Origin: Brevibacillus migulae
GTDB taxonomy: Bacteria; Bacillota; Bacilli; Brevibacillales; Brevibacillaceae
DNA: 64,000 nucleotides
NCBI RefSeq assembly: GCF_004521915.1
Contig: NZ_SDKD01000009.1
Coordinates: forward strand, 1-64,000
Direction of reading: 5' to 3'
Positions 27,130 through 35,474 of the stretch are shown here, piece after piece; the stretch's first letter is position 1; each line of letters starts with the position of its first letter. The translations under genes were made by a program, and so were the position numbers. The notes under the pieces are model-generated. The model was given only the letters and a program-made list of their open reading frames with translations. It had not been told where the DNA came from and did not search any database.

Positions 27130-27795
27130 CTAACAAGACAGCCCGCACGTGCACTTCTGTTTGCCAAATAGCAAGGAATAAGCCGCGGGAAATTCTTGAT
27201 TCACGCGCTGTACCTCCCTCGCGAACTCCTCCTCTGTTTTCGGGACGGGAGAGAGACTGTCCGCCTTCTCCTGTGAATCGATGTTTGCGCCCGGCGGCAC
27301 AAAGCTGTGCGGTCGAAGCACCACACCATTGGTTACCACCGCCCCTGTCGCGATGAAGCTGCCTCGCCCTACCAGCGCATTGTACACAATCGACTTGAAG
27401 CCGATGAACACGTCGTCTTCAATCGCACATGGGCCATGGACCAAGCAACCATGTGCACAAGAAACCTGATTTCCGATGAAAATCGAGTACCTTTTCCCGT
27501 TCCTTTCCACATATCGGTTTTTTAAGCCGTGAAGAATGACACCGTCCTGCAAATTGGTGTTGCTTCCGATATAAAAAGGACTCCCCTCATCCGCTCGTAT
27601 GCTGACGAATGGGCCGATATAGCTATTGCTCTCAATGGTGACATCCCCTACCACATACGTAAACGGACTTAAGAACGCTTGGTGATCGATCTTCGGCATT
27701 TCCGGGACTGGATTTACCGAGGTGGGCGGATTGTAGCCGATGAAGTAACTGTAAATATTCAATGGCCTGTTTTGATTCCCTGAGCTATTCCACAA
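27130..27795 (-). CDS. Gamma-class carbonic anhydrase / hexapeptide-repeat protein
   Basis: A 221-residue left-handed beta-helix protein. Hexapeptide repeats run from about VVGDVTIESNSYIGPFVSI to GSFIATGAVVTNGVVL. The three zinc histidines expected in Cam/CcmM proteins are seen in VILHG and CAHGCLVHG, so carbonic anhydrase activity is plausible. A C-terminal alpha helix and a CTCGLSC tail follow. The likely start is the TTG at 27795 (AAAGGAG eight bases before); the longer frame lacks a site. Confidence 0.82.
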   Translation of the reverse strand: MWNSSGNQNRPLNIYSYFIGYNPPTSVNPVPEMPKIDHQAFLSPFTYVVGDVTIESNSYIGPFVSIRADEGSPFYIGSNTNLQDGVILHGLKNRYVERNGKRYSIFIGNQVSCAHGCLVHGPCAIEDDVFIGFKSIVYNALVGRGSFIATGAVVTNGVVLRPHSFVPPGANIDSQEKADSLSPVPKTEEEFAREVQRVNQEFPAAYSLLFGKQKCTCGLSC

Positions 27796-27913
27796 AGTCG
27801 ATTCTCCTTTCATGGAAAAGTAATGCGGTGCCTGTCGCTTCATAATACGTATACGTGGGAAAAACATTTTCATGCTTTACGGCAGTGCAATCGCAGCCCT
27901 GTACCCCCAAATA

Positions 27914-27955
27914 TAAAAAAACAGTCTACCTCCTCAAAATAAAGGCATAGACTGT
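27914..27955 (-). terminator. Terminator of the peptidase E-like gene
   Basis: ACAGTCTA and TAGACTGT pair and the left A-run becomes seven T on the minus strand. Confidence 0.8.
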
Positions 27956-27967
27956 CGGAATTCTTTC

Positions 27968-28651
27968 CTAAAGCGGAAGAACAAATTCTTCATTTTTGAT
28001 CGGCTTTACCGTGAAATAATCATCTTCTGTTTTGATAATATGCCCGCTGGCTTTGATTTTTGTTGAGTATACCTTTGCTCTATCATTTTCTACCACCATC
28101 ATGGTATGGTCTTCCAATCCGATGCCGTTCAGCTTTCGTTCGGACAGTAAGCGATGGAACGCTGTTGCCCGATCCGTGTAGTTGTAATGAGAAATCATGC
28201 AGCCATGAATGAGGTTCAATCCTTCTACCAGCACATAGCCTATGTTTTCTTCGTTACTGCCCGCAAGCGTAAACAACGCGTGGGCACCGGCGCTAAAACC
28301 CGCGATCATTGCTCCCTTTTCATAAGCTTGCAGCAAAAATGACTTCGCATTGGTTTCATCCAATTTTTTCAATAGGGGAATGGTCCAGCCTCGACCCAGA
28401 TAGATTAAATCGGCCTGTAATAACAAGTTCTCTTTCCCTGGCTCAAGCAGCTTTACGATGCACCCTTGCGATTCGTAAATCTCCTTAAATTGCCGGTAAT
28501 TGTCTTCAAAATCATTCGAGGCGTACGGGACAAAGATGACGGTTGGCTCATCCTTCGGAAGAAAGCTCCGTATTTTTTGCTCGATTTCCTTGTCAAAGTC
28601 TCCGCCGTTGTACCCTCCGCCTATTGCGATCACTTTTGCCAAATATGCCAC
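27968..28651 (-). CDS. Peptidase S51 (dipeptidase E-like)
   Basis: A 227-residue class I glutamine-amidotransferase-like fold with the S51 nucleophile elbow GFSAGAHALF (serine near residue 113) and an N-terminal VIAIGGGYNGG loop. Peptidase E hydrolyses Asp-X dipeptides, while related cyanophycinases cut cyanophycin; this shorter, more divergent member could act on another N-terminal acidic substrate. The start may be the GTG at 28651 or the TTG nine bases later, both after GGGAG. Confidence 0.8.
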   Translation of the reverse strand: MAYLAKVIAIGGGYNGGDFDKEIEQKIRSFLPKDEPTVIFVPYASNDFEDNYRQFKEIYESQGCIVKLLEPGKENLLLQADLIYLGRGWTIPLLKKLDETNAKSFLLQAYEKGAMIAGFSAGAHALFTLAGSNEENIGYVLVEGLNLIHGCMISHYNYTDRATAFHRLLSERKLNGIGLEDHTMMVVENDRAKVYSTKIKASGHIIKTEDDYFTVKPIKNEEFVLPL

Positions 28652-28677
28652 TCTCCCATCCGCTTTCAGCGCCGCCC

Positions 28678-29208
28678 TTATTTTTTATTCCGCAATACCG
28701 TAATAAACCCGTCCAGTATCTGATGACTGACCGGAAAGCCTTTCTTTTGATAGAATCGCAGCGCATCGTCATTTCCATTTGATACGTAGATGAACAAATC
28801 ATCGATTTCTTCATGGGAACGCAGCCATTCCATCGCCTTTTCAAATAAAACGCTCCCGATGCCATGCTGGCGATACCCTTCCCGGATATAAAACTGGGAA
28901 AGACAGCCTACGTTCGTCTTTTTCACAGAATCCATGTCAAAGAAGGTGGCAAACTCGTTCGCATACGTCTCCTTGGGAGCAATAGTGCTGTACACATAGC
29001 CCACGATTTCATCCCCGTCTTTGACCGCGACGATATGGTTGGCACTGGCGCTTCGGACCGAGGGGACCATTCGCGTTTCAAAGCTCATGCCGTCAAACAG
29101 CTCCGGACGAATCGCTGCCTTCGATTTTTGATAAGCCATCAATTCATTGCATAAATCCTTCAGGCACGCAATACGATCTTCCGATATCACTTCGTACTGG
29201 ATGTTCAT
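28678..29208 (-). CDS. GNAT-family N-acetyltransferase
   Basis: A 176-residue GNAT enzyme. Strand and loop signatures are VGCLSQFYIREGYRQHGIGS (acetyl-CoA loop REGYRQHGIG), then VSNGNDDALRFYQKKGF near the C-terminus. ATG at 29208 with GAGGAGG upstream is preferred to the longer frame. Its stop lies 26 bases before the S51 peptidase start on the same strand, so the two may be cotranscribed. Confidence 0.85.
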   Translation of the reverse strand: MNIQYEVISEDRIACLKDLCNELMAYQKSKAAIRPELFDGMSFETRMVPSVRSASANHIVAVKDGDEIVGYVYSTIAPKETYANEFATFFDMDSVKKTNVGCLSQFYIREGYRQHGIGSVLFEKAMEWLRSHEEIDDLFIYVSNGNDDALRFYQKKGFPVSHQILDGFITVLRNKK

Positions 29209-29345
29209 CTGTGTCCGCTTCCTCCTCATGGCCGTGCCCGCTTCATTTTCAAAGAGTCTTTGCCTATTGTAACAATTTTCTGTTTGCAACGTCATTATCT
29301 ACTGTCGGGGAAATAGAAAAATAAACATGAAAAGGGTTGTGAGAA

Positions 29346-30731
29346 GTGGAATCAGCTCAAGAACTGAAAAAGAAAGGTGCGGACGCTCCGGTATGGCGCG
29401 CGATGTTTCTCTTTCTCATCCCGCTGTTACTTAGCAATGCACTGCAATCCATCGGTCAATTTGTTAGCAGCATCGTGGTCGGTCGTTGGCTTGGAGTCGA
29501 CGCCCTCGCTGCCATCTCGTCCTTCTTTCCATTGTTTTTTCTCTTGATTTCGTTCATGATCGGGATCGGTTCAGGCAGTTCCATCTTGATCGGTCAGGCC
29601 CATGGCGCCCGAAATGAGGAGCGCTTAAAAGCGATTGTCGGTACGACCCTGACCTTTACCTTCTTTTTGGGGGTAGCGGTCTCGTTGATTGGCGGGATCT
29701 TCACCTGGGATATCATGAAGCTCATGGGCACACCGGAAAATATCCTCGCAGTGAGTGTTCATTATGCGCGCATCTTGTTTTGGAGCCTGCCTGTGTTGTT
29801 TTTATATATCGCCTACACCACGTTTATCCGTGGAATCGGGGATTCGAAGACACCGTTTTACTCCCTCCTTGTCAGTACCGTACTGAATCTCGCATTGCTG
29901 CCGTTTCTGGTTTTTGGCTGGCTGGGTCTTCCGCGCTTGGATGTGTACGGAGCCGCCTATGCTTCCGTGATATCGACCATCCTGACATTTATCATTACCT
30001 TGGTTTACCTAAGCAAAACAAAGCATACGCTCCAATTCGACGCATCTGTTCGCAAGCATCTGCGGATGGATTGGAAATTGTTGAAGCTCCTGCTTCGCCT
30101 CGGCATTCCGTCCAGCATCAATATGATCCTCGTCTCGCTGGCGGAGATCGTCTTGATCGCCATGGTGAATCGGTATGGCTCTGACGCTACCGCAGCTTAT
30201 GGTGCCGTGAATCAGGTAGTCAGCTACGTTTCCATGCCTGCCGTGAGTCTGGGTATGGCTGTCTCGATCTTCGCTGCACAATCGATCGGAGCCAAGCAGC
30301 TGGATCGACTGCAGCAGGTGGTCCGTGCCGGCGTCATGCTGAACTATGTCATCGGCGGGATCTTAATCACCTTGATCTATGTGCTCGCGAAACCCATTTT
30401 ATCCTTGTTCCTCACCAGCCCCCCGACGCTGGCGATTGCCCATAGCCTGTTGATGATCACCCTGTGGAGCTATTTGCTTTTTGGCCATTCCATGATTTTT
30501 GGCGCGACCATGCGTGCGAGCGGGACTGTCCTCTGGCCAACCGTCATCAGTGTCATGACAATCTGGTTGGTGGAAGTACCTGTGGCTTACTATCTATCCC
30601 ATTACTCGAGTCTTGACCTAAAAGGGATATGGATCGGCTACCCGGCGGCCTTTATCGCTGGCTTACTCCTGCAATATGGTTACTATCGATTGGCTTGGAA
30701 GAAGAAAAAGATCACAAGCCTTGTCCAATAA
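29346..30731 (+). CDS. MATE-family multidrug/Na+ exporter
   Basis: A 461-residue protein with twelve hydrophobic segments arranged as two MATE bundles. Signatures are LSNALQSIGQFVSSIVVGRW in helix 1, IRGIGDSKTPFY after helix 5, and AYGAVNQVVSYVSMPAVSLG in the second half. It should expel cationic compounds in exchange for Na+ or H+. The start is a GTG at 29346. It is monocistronic, with a strong terminator. Confidence 0.9.
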   Translation: MESAQELKKKGADAPVWRAMFLFLIPLLLSNALQSIGQFVSSIVVGRWLGVDALAAISSFFPLFFLLISFMIGIGSGSSILIGQAHGARNEERLKAIVGTTLTFTFFLGVAVSLIGGIFTWDIMKLMGTPENILAVSVHYARILFWSLPVLFLYIAYTTFIRGIGDSKTPFYSLLVSTVLNLALLPFLVFGWLGLPRLDVYGAAYASVISTILTFIITLVYLSKTKHTLQFDASVRKHLRMDWKLLKLLLRLGIPSSINMILVSLAEIVLIAMVNRYGSDATAAYGAVNQVVSYVSMPAVSLGMAVSIFAAQSIGAKQLDRLQQVVRAGVMLNYVIGGILITLIYVLAKPILSLFLTSPPTLAIAHSLLMITLWSYLLFGHSMIFGATMRASGTVLWPTVISVMTIWLVEVPVAYYLSHYSSLDLKGIWIGYPAAFIAGLLLQYGYYRLAWKKKKITSLVQ

Positions 30732-30746
30732 GGATGAATATGGAGA

Positions 30747-30792
30747 GGGGGAAAAGCTTGATCCAATCGGATGCAGCTTTTCCCCCTTTTTT
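30747..30792 (+). terminator. Terminator of the MATE gene
   Basis: A 12-bp perfect stem (GGGGGAAAAGCT with AGCTTTTCCCCC) followed by six T. Confidence 0.9.
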
Positions 30793-30799
30793 GTCGTCA

Positions 30800-31558
30800 C
30801 TACTTCGAGGCGATGTAATTCTTCCAAGCGGTGATGCCACCCTCCAACACAACAACCTTGTATTGCCTTTCGGATAGAACGGCCGCACACTTGGCCGCCG
30901 AATTCCCTGTTGTGCAGGTGACGATGATTTCTTTTTCTTTTGGCAAAGCTGCGATAGACGATTCGCCTTTTTCCACCAGGTCAAAAATCTCCGTTTTGTT
31001 GATGTTGCGGCTCTCTACCGTAGCGCCCTCGATATGATAGTCGTTGTATTTTTCCTCCGCTCTTACATCCAGCAGCGTCACCTGTTCCTGATTCTTCATT
31101 TTTTCATAGAGCTCTTCCGGTGTAATCTTTTTGACTGTCAAAGTGATCGATAGCCTCCCTACGCCTGATTTTTTGTCAGCTTGTTTTCCTGCCTCTTCCT
31201 CTAAACGTTTGTAGAGGATGATTTTCTCCTTGATTTTATGCAGATTTTGCTCCAGCGCTTTGATTTGCGTGGTTACCTTTTCATGATGGGCCTCTAGCAA
31301 TTGGCGTCTCGGATTCAGGGTTGACGCGCCTTGGCTGCGCAAATCGGAATAATATTTCATTTCGCTGATGGTCATGCCCAAATCGCGCAAACAGAGCAAA
31401 AAATCAATCCAGGACAAATCCGCCTCGGAATATTGGCGATATCCATGCTCGTTGCGGGCCACGCCTTCCAGCAGCCCCATCTTTTCATAGTAGCGCAAAG
31501 TGTGAACACTTAGGCCGGTGACATTGGCTATTTGTTGGATCGTCAGAGGTTTTTCCAT
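30800..31558 (-). CDS. MerR-family regulator fused to a rhodanese domain
   Basis: A 252-residue fusion. Residues 5-75 are a MerR winged helix (TIQQIANVTGLSVHTLRYYEK) followed by the dimer coiled coil to about 130; residues 145-250 are a rhodanese domain with LLDVRAEEKYNDYHIEGA and the active-site loop CTTGNSA (Cys215). The rhodanese cysteine could serve as a redox or sulfane-sulfur sensor for the DNA-binding part. The gene is divergent from the carboxymuconolactone decarboxylase-like gene, and a MerR-type promoter lies between them. Confidence 0.85.
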   Translation of the reverse strand: MEKPLTIQQIANVTGLSVHTLRYYEKMGLLEGVARNEHGYRQYSEADLSWIDFLLCLRDLGMTISEMKYYSDLRSQGASTLNPRRQLLEAHHEKVTTQIKALEQNLHKIKEKIILYKRLEEEAGKQADKKSGVGRLSITLTVKKITPEELYEKMKNQEQVTLLDVRAEEKYNDYHIEGATVESRNINKTEIFDLVEKGESSIAALPKEKEIIVTCTTGNSAAKCAAVLSERQYKVVVLEGGITAWKNYIASK

Positions 31559-31585
31559 ATTTTTATCCTACCACAGAAAAAGGGG

Positions 31586-31616
31586 TTGCTCTAGAGTGCG
31601 CTCTAGGGTGTAGTAT
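31586..31616 (+). promoter_or_regulatory. MerR-type promoter with 19-bp spacer and palindromic operator
   Basis: TTGCTC (31586) and TAGTAT (31611) are separated by 19 bases, the over-long spacer typical of MerR-activated promoters. The palindrome CTAGAGTGCGCTCTAG (31591-31606) lies inside the spacer and resembles AdhR/NmlR-type operators. It reads toward the gene at 31658. Confidence 0.7.
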
Positions 31617-31657
31617 TTTTTCAAGATTTTCCACATTGATTGAAGGAGTCGAGAAAG

Positions 31658-32041
31658 ATGAAAAATGATCGCTATGAACGTGGATGGGAAAAGCTGATGG
31701 AAGTGGACGGGGAAGGCGGCCAGCGCGTCATCGAGTCGCTCAAAGACATTGCCCCGGACTTGGGCCGGTATGTCGTTGAGTTTGGCTTTGGAGATATTTA
31801 CTCCCGGGAAGGATTGGATTTGAAGCAGCGGCAGCTAGTCACGATTGCCTCGCTGACCACCTTGGGCGGATGCGAACCGCAGCTGACGGTACATATCAAT
31901 GCAGCGCTCAATGTGGGCTTGTCTCCAAAGGAAATCGTGGAGGCGATCATGCATTGCAGCCCTTATACCGGGTTTCCGCGCGTGTTGAATGCGATGTTTG
32001 TGGCAAAACGGATATTTGCAGAGCGAGAGATCATCGGGTAA
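31658..32041 (+). CDS. Carboxymuconolactone decarboxylase-family protein
   Basis: A 127-residue all-helical protein of the CMD/AhpD-like superfamily, gamma-carboxymuconolactone decarboxylase subtype: LDLKQRQLVTIASLTTLGGCEPQLTVHI region (first 20 residues seen as LKQRQLVTIASLTTLGGCEP) and EAIMHCSPYTGFPR. The AhpD CxxC pair is absent, so it is not an AhpD disulfide reductase; single cysteines remain at both motifs. ATG at 31658 with AAGGAG. The promoter upstream makes it the likely target of the MerR-rhodanese regulator, in keeping with electrophile or thiol stress. Confidence 0.85.
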   Translation: MKNDRYERGWEKLMEVDGEGGQRVIESLKDIAPDLGRYVVEFGFGDIYSREGLDLKQRQLVTIASLTTLGGCEPQLTVHINAALNVGLSPKEIVEAIMHCSPYTGFPRVLNAMFVAKRIFAEREIIG

Positions 32042-32070
32042 AAAAAGAGGGGTACATCGCCCCTCTTTTT
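32041..32070. terminator. Terminator between CMD-like and anti-sigma genes
   Basis: GAGGGG and CCCCTC pair with A-run left and T-run right, between converging genes. Confidence 0.75.
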
Positions 32071-32078
32071 CCACTGCT

Positions 32079-33191
32079 TTAAATTTTTTCAATGCTGATG
32101 CTGTATACATTTCCAATGTTCAAATCGAAAATACTGACGGTAATTGTTGGGCTGCCCTCACGTTTTAGCAAATAGCCTCCCCAACTCCTTCCTCCATAAG
32201 CCTTATATCCGGTTGTATCGATTCCAAAGATGCTTTTGACAAGCGGTTTTGTCACAGGAATCACTTCATCGATTGATTTTATTTTATACAGATCGGTTAC
32301 ATATTGTACTTTATATATCTTGTTCGTTTTGGCGTCGATTTCAACAGCATATTTGTCATAATCTACCTCATTTCTCTCCGTGTTGGAGAGCCTCCACACT
32401 GCTTCTCGCCCACGCAAATAGGATGATTTTTCTGCATGGGTAAAGGAGAAACCTGTTTTATTCGATACTAGCGACAACGCTTGTTGCGCTTTGGCCACAG
32501 CCTTTATATCCACATCATCCGGACGGAAATATAAGTGGAAATCATCGACCTTATTAGTTTTCAGATCGACTCTGACAAACTGACGATCGTCTACCTGAAA
32601 AGATACGGAAGATTTTTCACTGTCTTTATAGAAATAGACCGTTTGAAAAAGTAGATGTGGGTTTGCTTCTTGTGATGCCTTCCGTGCCGTTTGTTCATAT
32701 TTTTGATAGCTATCCGGCAGCTCATTGAACGCAATCGTCGCAGCGACTGTTCGAACCTCGGTCGTATTTGGTTTAAACGATACCAATGCCTCACGATTTT
32801 TTGTCTGGACAACAAAGTAGTCCGCATCTTCCTCCGTCTCTACAAAATGAAAGTCCTTTTGAATGCCGAGCGCTTTGATTGCCTTTTGAGCCGCTGTTAT
32901 ATATTTTTGCTCGATGAGAGGATGGCCTTCCTGTTCGATGGCTGCTTGGCTTGCCTCTGTTTTCACCGGGGGAGTGAATGGCTTCAACCAGATAAACGCA
33001 AATAACACGGCGCATGTGATGAGCCCGTTGGTGACCCATCCCACATATCTTTTCCCTTGTTCTAGCTTTTGCATTTGTTTCCGTTTTTTACGTATGTTTT
33101 TGATAATCACTTGCTTTCGCTCCCATGGTAAGATTGGATCCGGGAAATCTTTCAGCTCTTCCCAGGTCGACTGTTCATCGTGTGACCGCAT
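32079..33191 (-). CDS. Probable anti-sigma factor, membrane-anchored
   Basis: A 370-residue protein with a basic cytoplasmic N-terminal part (about 1-50), a single membrane helix near 50-67 and a large external domain. The extracellular part contains PepSY/YcdB-like halves (VRVDLKTNKVDDFHLYF and YAVEIDAKTNKIYKVQYV). It overlaps the ECF sigma gene by 17 bases, the standard arrangement for a sigma/anti-sigma pair, so it probably holds the sigma factor at the membrane and reacts to an envelope signal. The family of the sensor domain is not certain. Confidence 0.72.
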   Translation of the reverse strand: MRSHDEQSTWEELKDFPDPILPWERKQVIIKNIRKKRKQMQKLEQGKRYVGWVTNGLITCAVLFAFIWLKPFTPPVKTEASQAAIEQEGHPLIEQKYITAAQKAIKALGIQKDFHFVETEEDADYFVVQTKNREALVSFKPNTTEVRTVAATIAFNELPDSYQKYEQTARKASQEANPHLLFQTVYFYKDSEKSSVSFQVDDRQFVRVDLKTNKVDDFHLYFRPDDVDIKAVAKAQQALSLVSNKTGFSFTHAEKSSYLRGREAVWRLSNTERNEVDYDKYAVEIDAKTNKIYKVQYVTDLYKIKSIDEVIPVTKPLVKSIFGIDTTGYKAYGGRSWGGYLLKREGSPTITVSIFDLNIGNVYSISIEKI

Positions 33192-33708
33192 CTGTTATCA
33201 CCTCCGAAACGGGAACATTCCAATGGTTTTTCACTGCTTTGAGCGCCCTGTGCAGCGTGATATTCACTTTCGATTCGCTCCATCCCAACACCTCCGCAGT
33301 CTCCTTGCTGGATAAGCCCTTGATCCCCCGCAAAATCAGCACGTCTCTGTAAGAGCTCTTCAACTGATTGATGATGTCATAAAGCAGGCGTTTATCCTCG
33401 CTCAATTCCAACGACTCTTCCGGTGTTTTTTCGGGGGAGACCAGATGCTGCAGGAAGATGTCCGGCAGCCAGCGAAGCAGCTTTGCTTTCCGCCTTTCAT
33501 CAATGGCCACATGGCGGGCTATCGCAAACAACCACGTTTTTGGATGCTGAACCTCTGTATACTGGATCGCCTTCAGAGCACGAATGAAGGTCTCCTGCAC
33601 GAGATCGTCGATATCCGTCCGCCCCGTATAATAGACCAGAAAGCGATAGACATCATCGCTGTAAGTGAGGAACCACTGCTCAATACGCGCTCCGGTATGT
33701 TCAATCAA
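33175..33708 (-). CDS. ECF-type RNA polymerase sigma factor
   Basis: A sigma-70 family protein of about 177 residues. Region 2 shows DDVYRFLVYYTGRTDIDDLVQ and ETFIRALKAI; region 4 shows YRDVLILRGIKGLSSKE followed by the helix-turn-helix LGWSESKVNITLHRALK. The best start is a TTG at 33708, seven bases after AGGAGGTGG; the longer frame to 33915 runs through the terminator and promoter. The gene is followed with overlap by its probable anti-sigma. Confidence 0.87.
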   Translation of the reverse strand: MIEHTGARIEQWFLTYSDDVYRFLVYYTGRTDIDDLVQETFIRALKAIQYTEVQHPKTWLFAIARHVAIDERRKAKLLRWLPDIFLQHLVSPEKTPEESLELSEDKRLLYDIINQLKSSYRDVLILRGIKGLSSKETAEVLGWSESKVNITLHRALKAVKNHWNVPVSEVITDAVTR

Positions 33709-33734
33709 TTGTGTTCCACCTCCTCGACACTCTA

Positions 33735-33763
33735 TAGACGGAGAAGCATGCGAATATCTTTCA
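33735..33763 (-). promoter_or_regulatory. ECF-type promoter upstream of the sigma gene
   Basis: On the minus strand TGAAAG (33763-33758) and CGTCTA (33740-33735) are separated by 17 bases, matching ECF promoters (GAAAC and CGTC). It suggests autoregulation by the sigma factor. Confidence 0.6.
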
Positions 33764-33794
33764 CTTTTCCAATAGATATTTTTCCGGCCATACA

Positions 33795-33837
33795 AAAACA
33801 GACACCAGCTAAAAGTTTCCGGTGTCTGTTTTTTATG
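33795..33837 (-). terminator. Terminator after the deleted GNAT gene
   Basis: AAACAGACACC and GGTGTCTGTTT pair over 14 bases with A-run on the left and T-run on the right. Confidence 0.8.
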
Positions 33838-33850
33838 CGAGCTGTATGGA

Positions 33851-34024
33851 CTACGCGGAAGAGACCGGGAGCATGAGAATCCGCTCATCCCCCATAAACC
33901 CTCCGGTGTCAACAAAGCCGACGCTGCGGTACAACTGATATGCAGTCACGTTATCCGGATATACCTGTAAGGCTAGTGCTTCCAGCCAATTGTCTCTGTT
34001 GACCACTTTCAGAGTAACGTTCAA
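33851..34024 (-). pseudogene. GNAT acetyltransferase with large internal deletion
   Basis: Fifty-seven codons join the first strand of a PaiA/BltD-like acetyltransferase (VTLKVVNRDNWLEALALQV) directly to its C-terminal end (NVTAYQLYRSVGF, then GDERILMLPV). The roughly 90 residues between, including the acetyl-CoA loop, are missing while the frame is kept. A TTG start at 34024 with GGAGG seven bases before and an intact terminator show it was a normal gene. It cannot be an active acetyltransferase. Confidence 0.7.
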
Positions 34025-34197
34025 AGATTTGCCTCCAGTCCAGCAAGAAAATTCCATTTCCTCACCTACTGTCTGCTCAACAGGTGCGGACTGAAATAGA
34101 CTCCCGTGTATTACCGAATTTAGGTAAATATCTAGTCCTCTATAAATGTTTGTGCGTATGATGGGAGGGAATGATTGCCAAGAGGGGTGTTTGACAG

Positions 34198-34998
34198 ATG
34201 GGATACTCGGCTAGAAAAAACAAACGGTATCGGAAAAAAGCAATTGCCTCCTGGAAATGGAAGAAGAAAAAACGCGGTCAAATGGCAAAAAAGACTGTCA
34301 TCCATAAATCTTTTCTTCAGACTAAAAGAGCGAAAGTCGCCCGTCTTTCAGGGCACAGCGGACCTCAAGGCATTTCAGGACCTTCCGTAATCAGTCCTGA
34401 ATTCATCAGCTTTCAAAATCTCCGTACCCACCTGCTAAACTGTACAGGACAAATCATTGCAATCACCATTAAGGGAGATTCTAGTCCGATTCAAGGTCGT
34501 TTGACTGAAGTGGAAGAAGGGGTGCTCATCTTAGACCAATCTCGAGTATTTCCTATCTCCGCTGTAACTTCTTTTGCCCCCATTTTTACTGCTTATCTCA
34601 TAAACTCTGGTGACAATTTGATGTTGGCAGATAACACCACATCCAAAATCAGTACAGAGACGAATCCGGAAATGGCGGAGCTCACCCCGGTTGGAAACGA
34701 CCCCGTCGAGATTGCGAACACTCCGGATGATTCACCGGCTTCTGTAACAAACCTTGCTGATAATCGTATTTCAGAGATCGGCACTATGACGAATCCCGAA
34801 ATCCTTCCGCATATTCCCGCTGAAAACAGTCATTTTGGCATGGAAAACCCTCCAGATCGGCCACGGGCTACAGTCATCAATTTATTTGATGCCAATGAAG
34901 TTATCCATACCGCGACCAACACCATGAGTGATGAGCCCCTCCCTGTTGGAGATGGGCCGATGCGGATCGCGATCCCTCCGAACTTCATCTTGCTCTAA
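34198..34998 (+). CDS. Repeat-containing hypothetical protein with collagen-like linker
   Basis: A 266-residue protein in four parts: a very basic N-terminus (residues 1-48, many K and R), a short GHSGPQGISGPS stretch (52-63), a small beta-rich domain about 70-130 (LLNCTGQIIAITIKGDS to FPISAVTSF, Sm-like in pattern), and a tail of about three degenerate 40-residue repeats, each with T(N/E)P(E)-then-VGNDPVEIANTPDD-like text. Such an architecture fits a spore-coat or exosporium protein, but this is a guess. GAGGGG precedes the ATG. Confidence 0.65.
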   Translation: MGYSARKNKRYRKKAIASWKWKKKKRGQMAKKTVIHKSFLQTKRAKVARLSGHSGPQGISGPSVISPEFISFQNLRTHLLNCTGQIIAITIKGDSSPIQGRLTEVEEGVLILDQSRVFPISAVTSFAPIFTAYLINSGDNLMLADNTTSKISTETNPEMAELTPVGNDPVEIANTPDDSPASVTNLADNRISEIGTMTNPEILPHIPAENSHFGMENPPDRPRATVINLFDANEVIHTATNTMSDEPLPVGDGPMRIAIPPNFILL

Positions 34999-35066
34999 CC
35001 ATCTTATGCATTTTTATGCGGAAGGCATAAAGGAAAAAAACAGAGGGAAGCTGAGCGAGCAATGAA

Positions 35067-35102
35067 AATAGCCGGAAACCCTCGGATAACTGGGTTCCCG
35101 GC
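35067..35102 (-). terminator. Terminator of the 35.1-35.9 kb pair
   Basis: GCCGG(A)AACCC pairs with GGGTTCCCGGC; T-rich on the minus strand side. Confidence 0.65.
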
Positions 35103-35115
35103 TATGTCTGCACCA

Positions 35116-35460
35116 CTACCAGCTTGTGCGTGGTCTTTGGATGAAGTCCGTTTCCTTATCGATGTCGTTCATCATGTCTTTGATGCGATCCAACGCTTGC
35201 TGAAGCTGCTTTTGGTGCGAATCGAGTCGATGGGCAATCGAGCGAATTTGTGCCTGGGAAGGAGGATGCGGCTCATTTGAAAGCTCGATCAACTCTTTCT
35301 CTAAGGCATCAATCCCGATCAAGCCGTTTCGCAGCATTTCGATGCCAAATTTCGCCTTATCCGCGATGTGATCAATTTTTAAAGCGGTTTCTTTTGCCTG
35401 GTTGTTTCCCCATCCAGACATATAATTGGGCTGGCCGACTGGCGGTGTGTAATCACTCAT
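35116..35460 (-). CDS. Hypothetical helical protein
   Basis: A 114-residue soluble protein, almost entirely alpha-helical after a flexible 20-residue N-terminus. Glutamine- and leucine-rich heptads (IRSIAHRLDSHQKQLQQALDR shown in part by SHQKQLQQALDR) suggest a coiled coil. It follows the coiled-coil gene at 35475 by 14 bases, so they probably form one operon and may bind each other. Family not recognised. Confidence 0.62.
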   Translation of the reverse strand: MSDYTPPVGQPNYMSGWGNNQAKETALKIDHIADKAKFGIEMLRNGLIGIDALEKELIELSNEPHPPSQAQIRSIAHRLDSHQKQLQQALDRIKDMMNDIDKETDFIQRPRTSW

Positions 35461-35474
35461 AGAGACAAGCCTCC

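Noticed and set aside
26982..27356. Plus-strand 124-codon ORF
   Set aside because: Mostly antisense to the gamma carbonic anhydrase gene, whose codon pattern and conserved histidines are clear.
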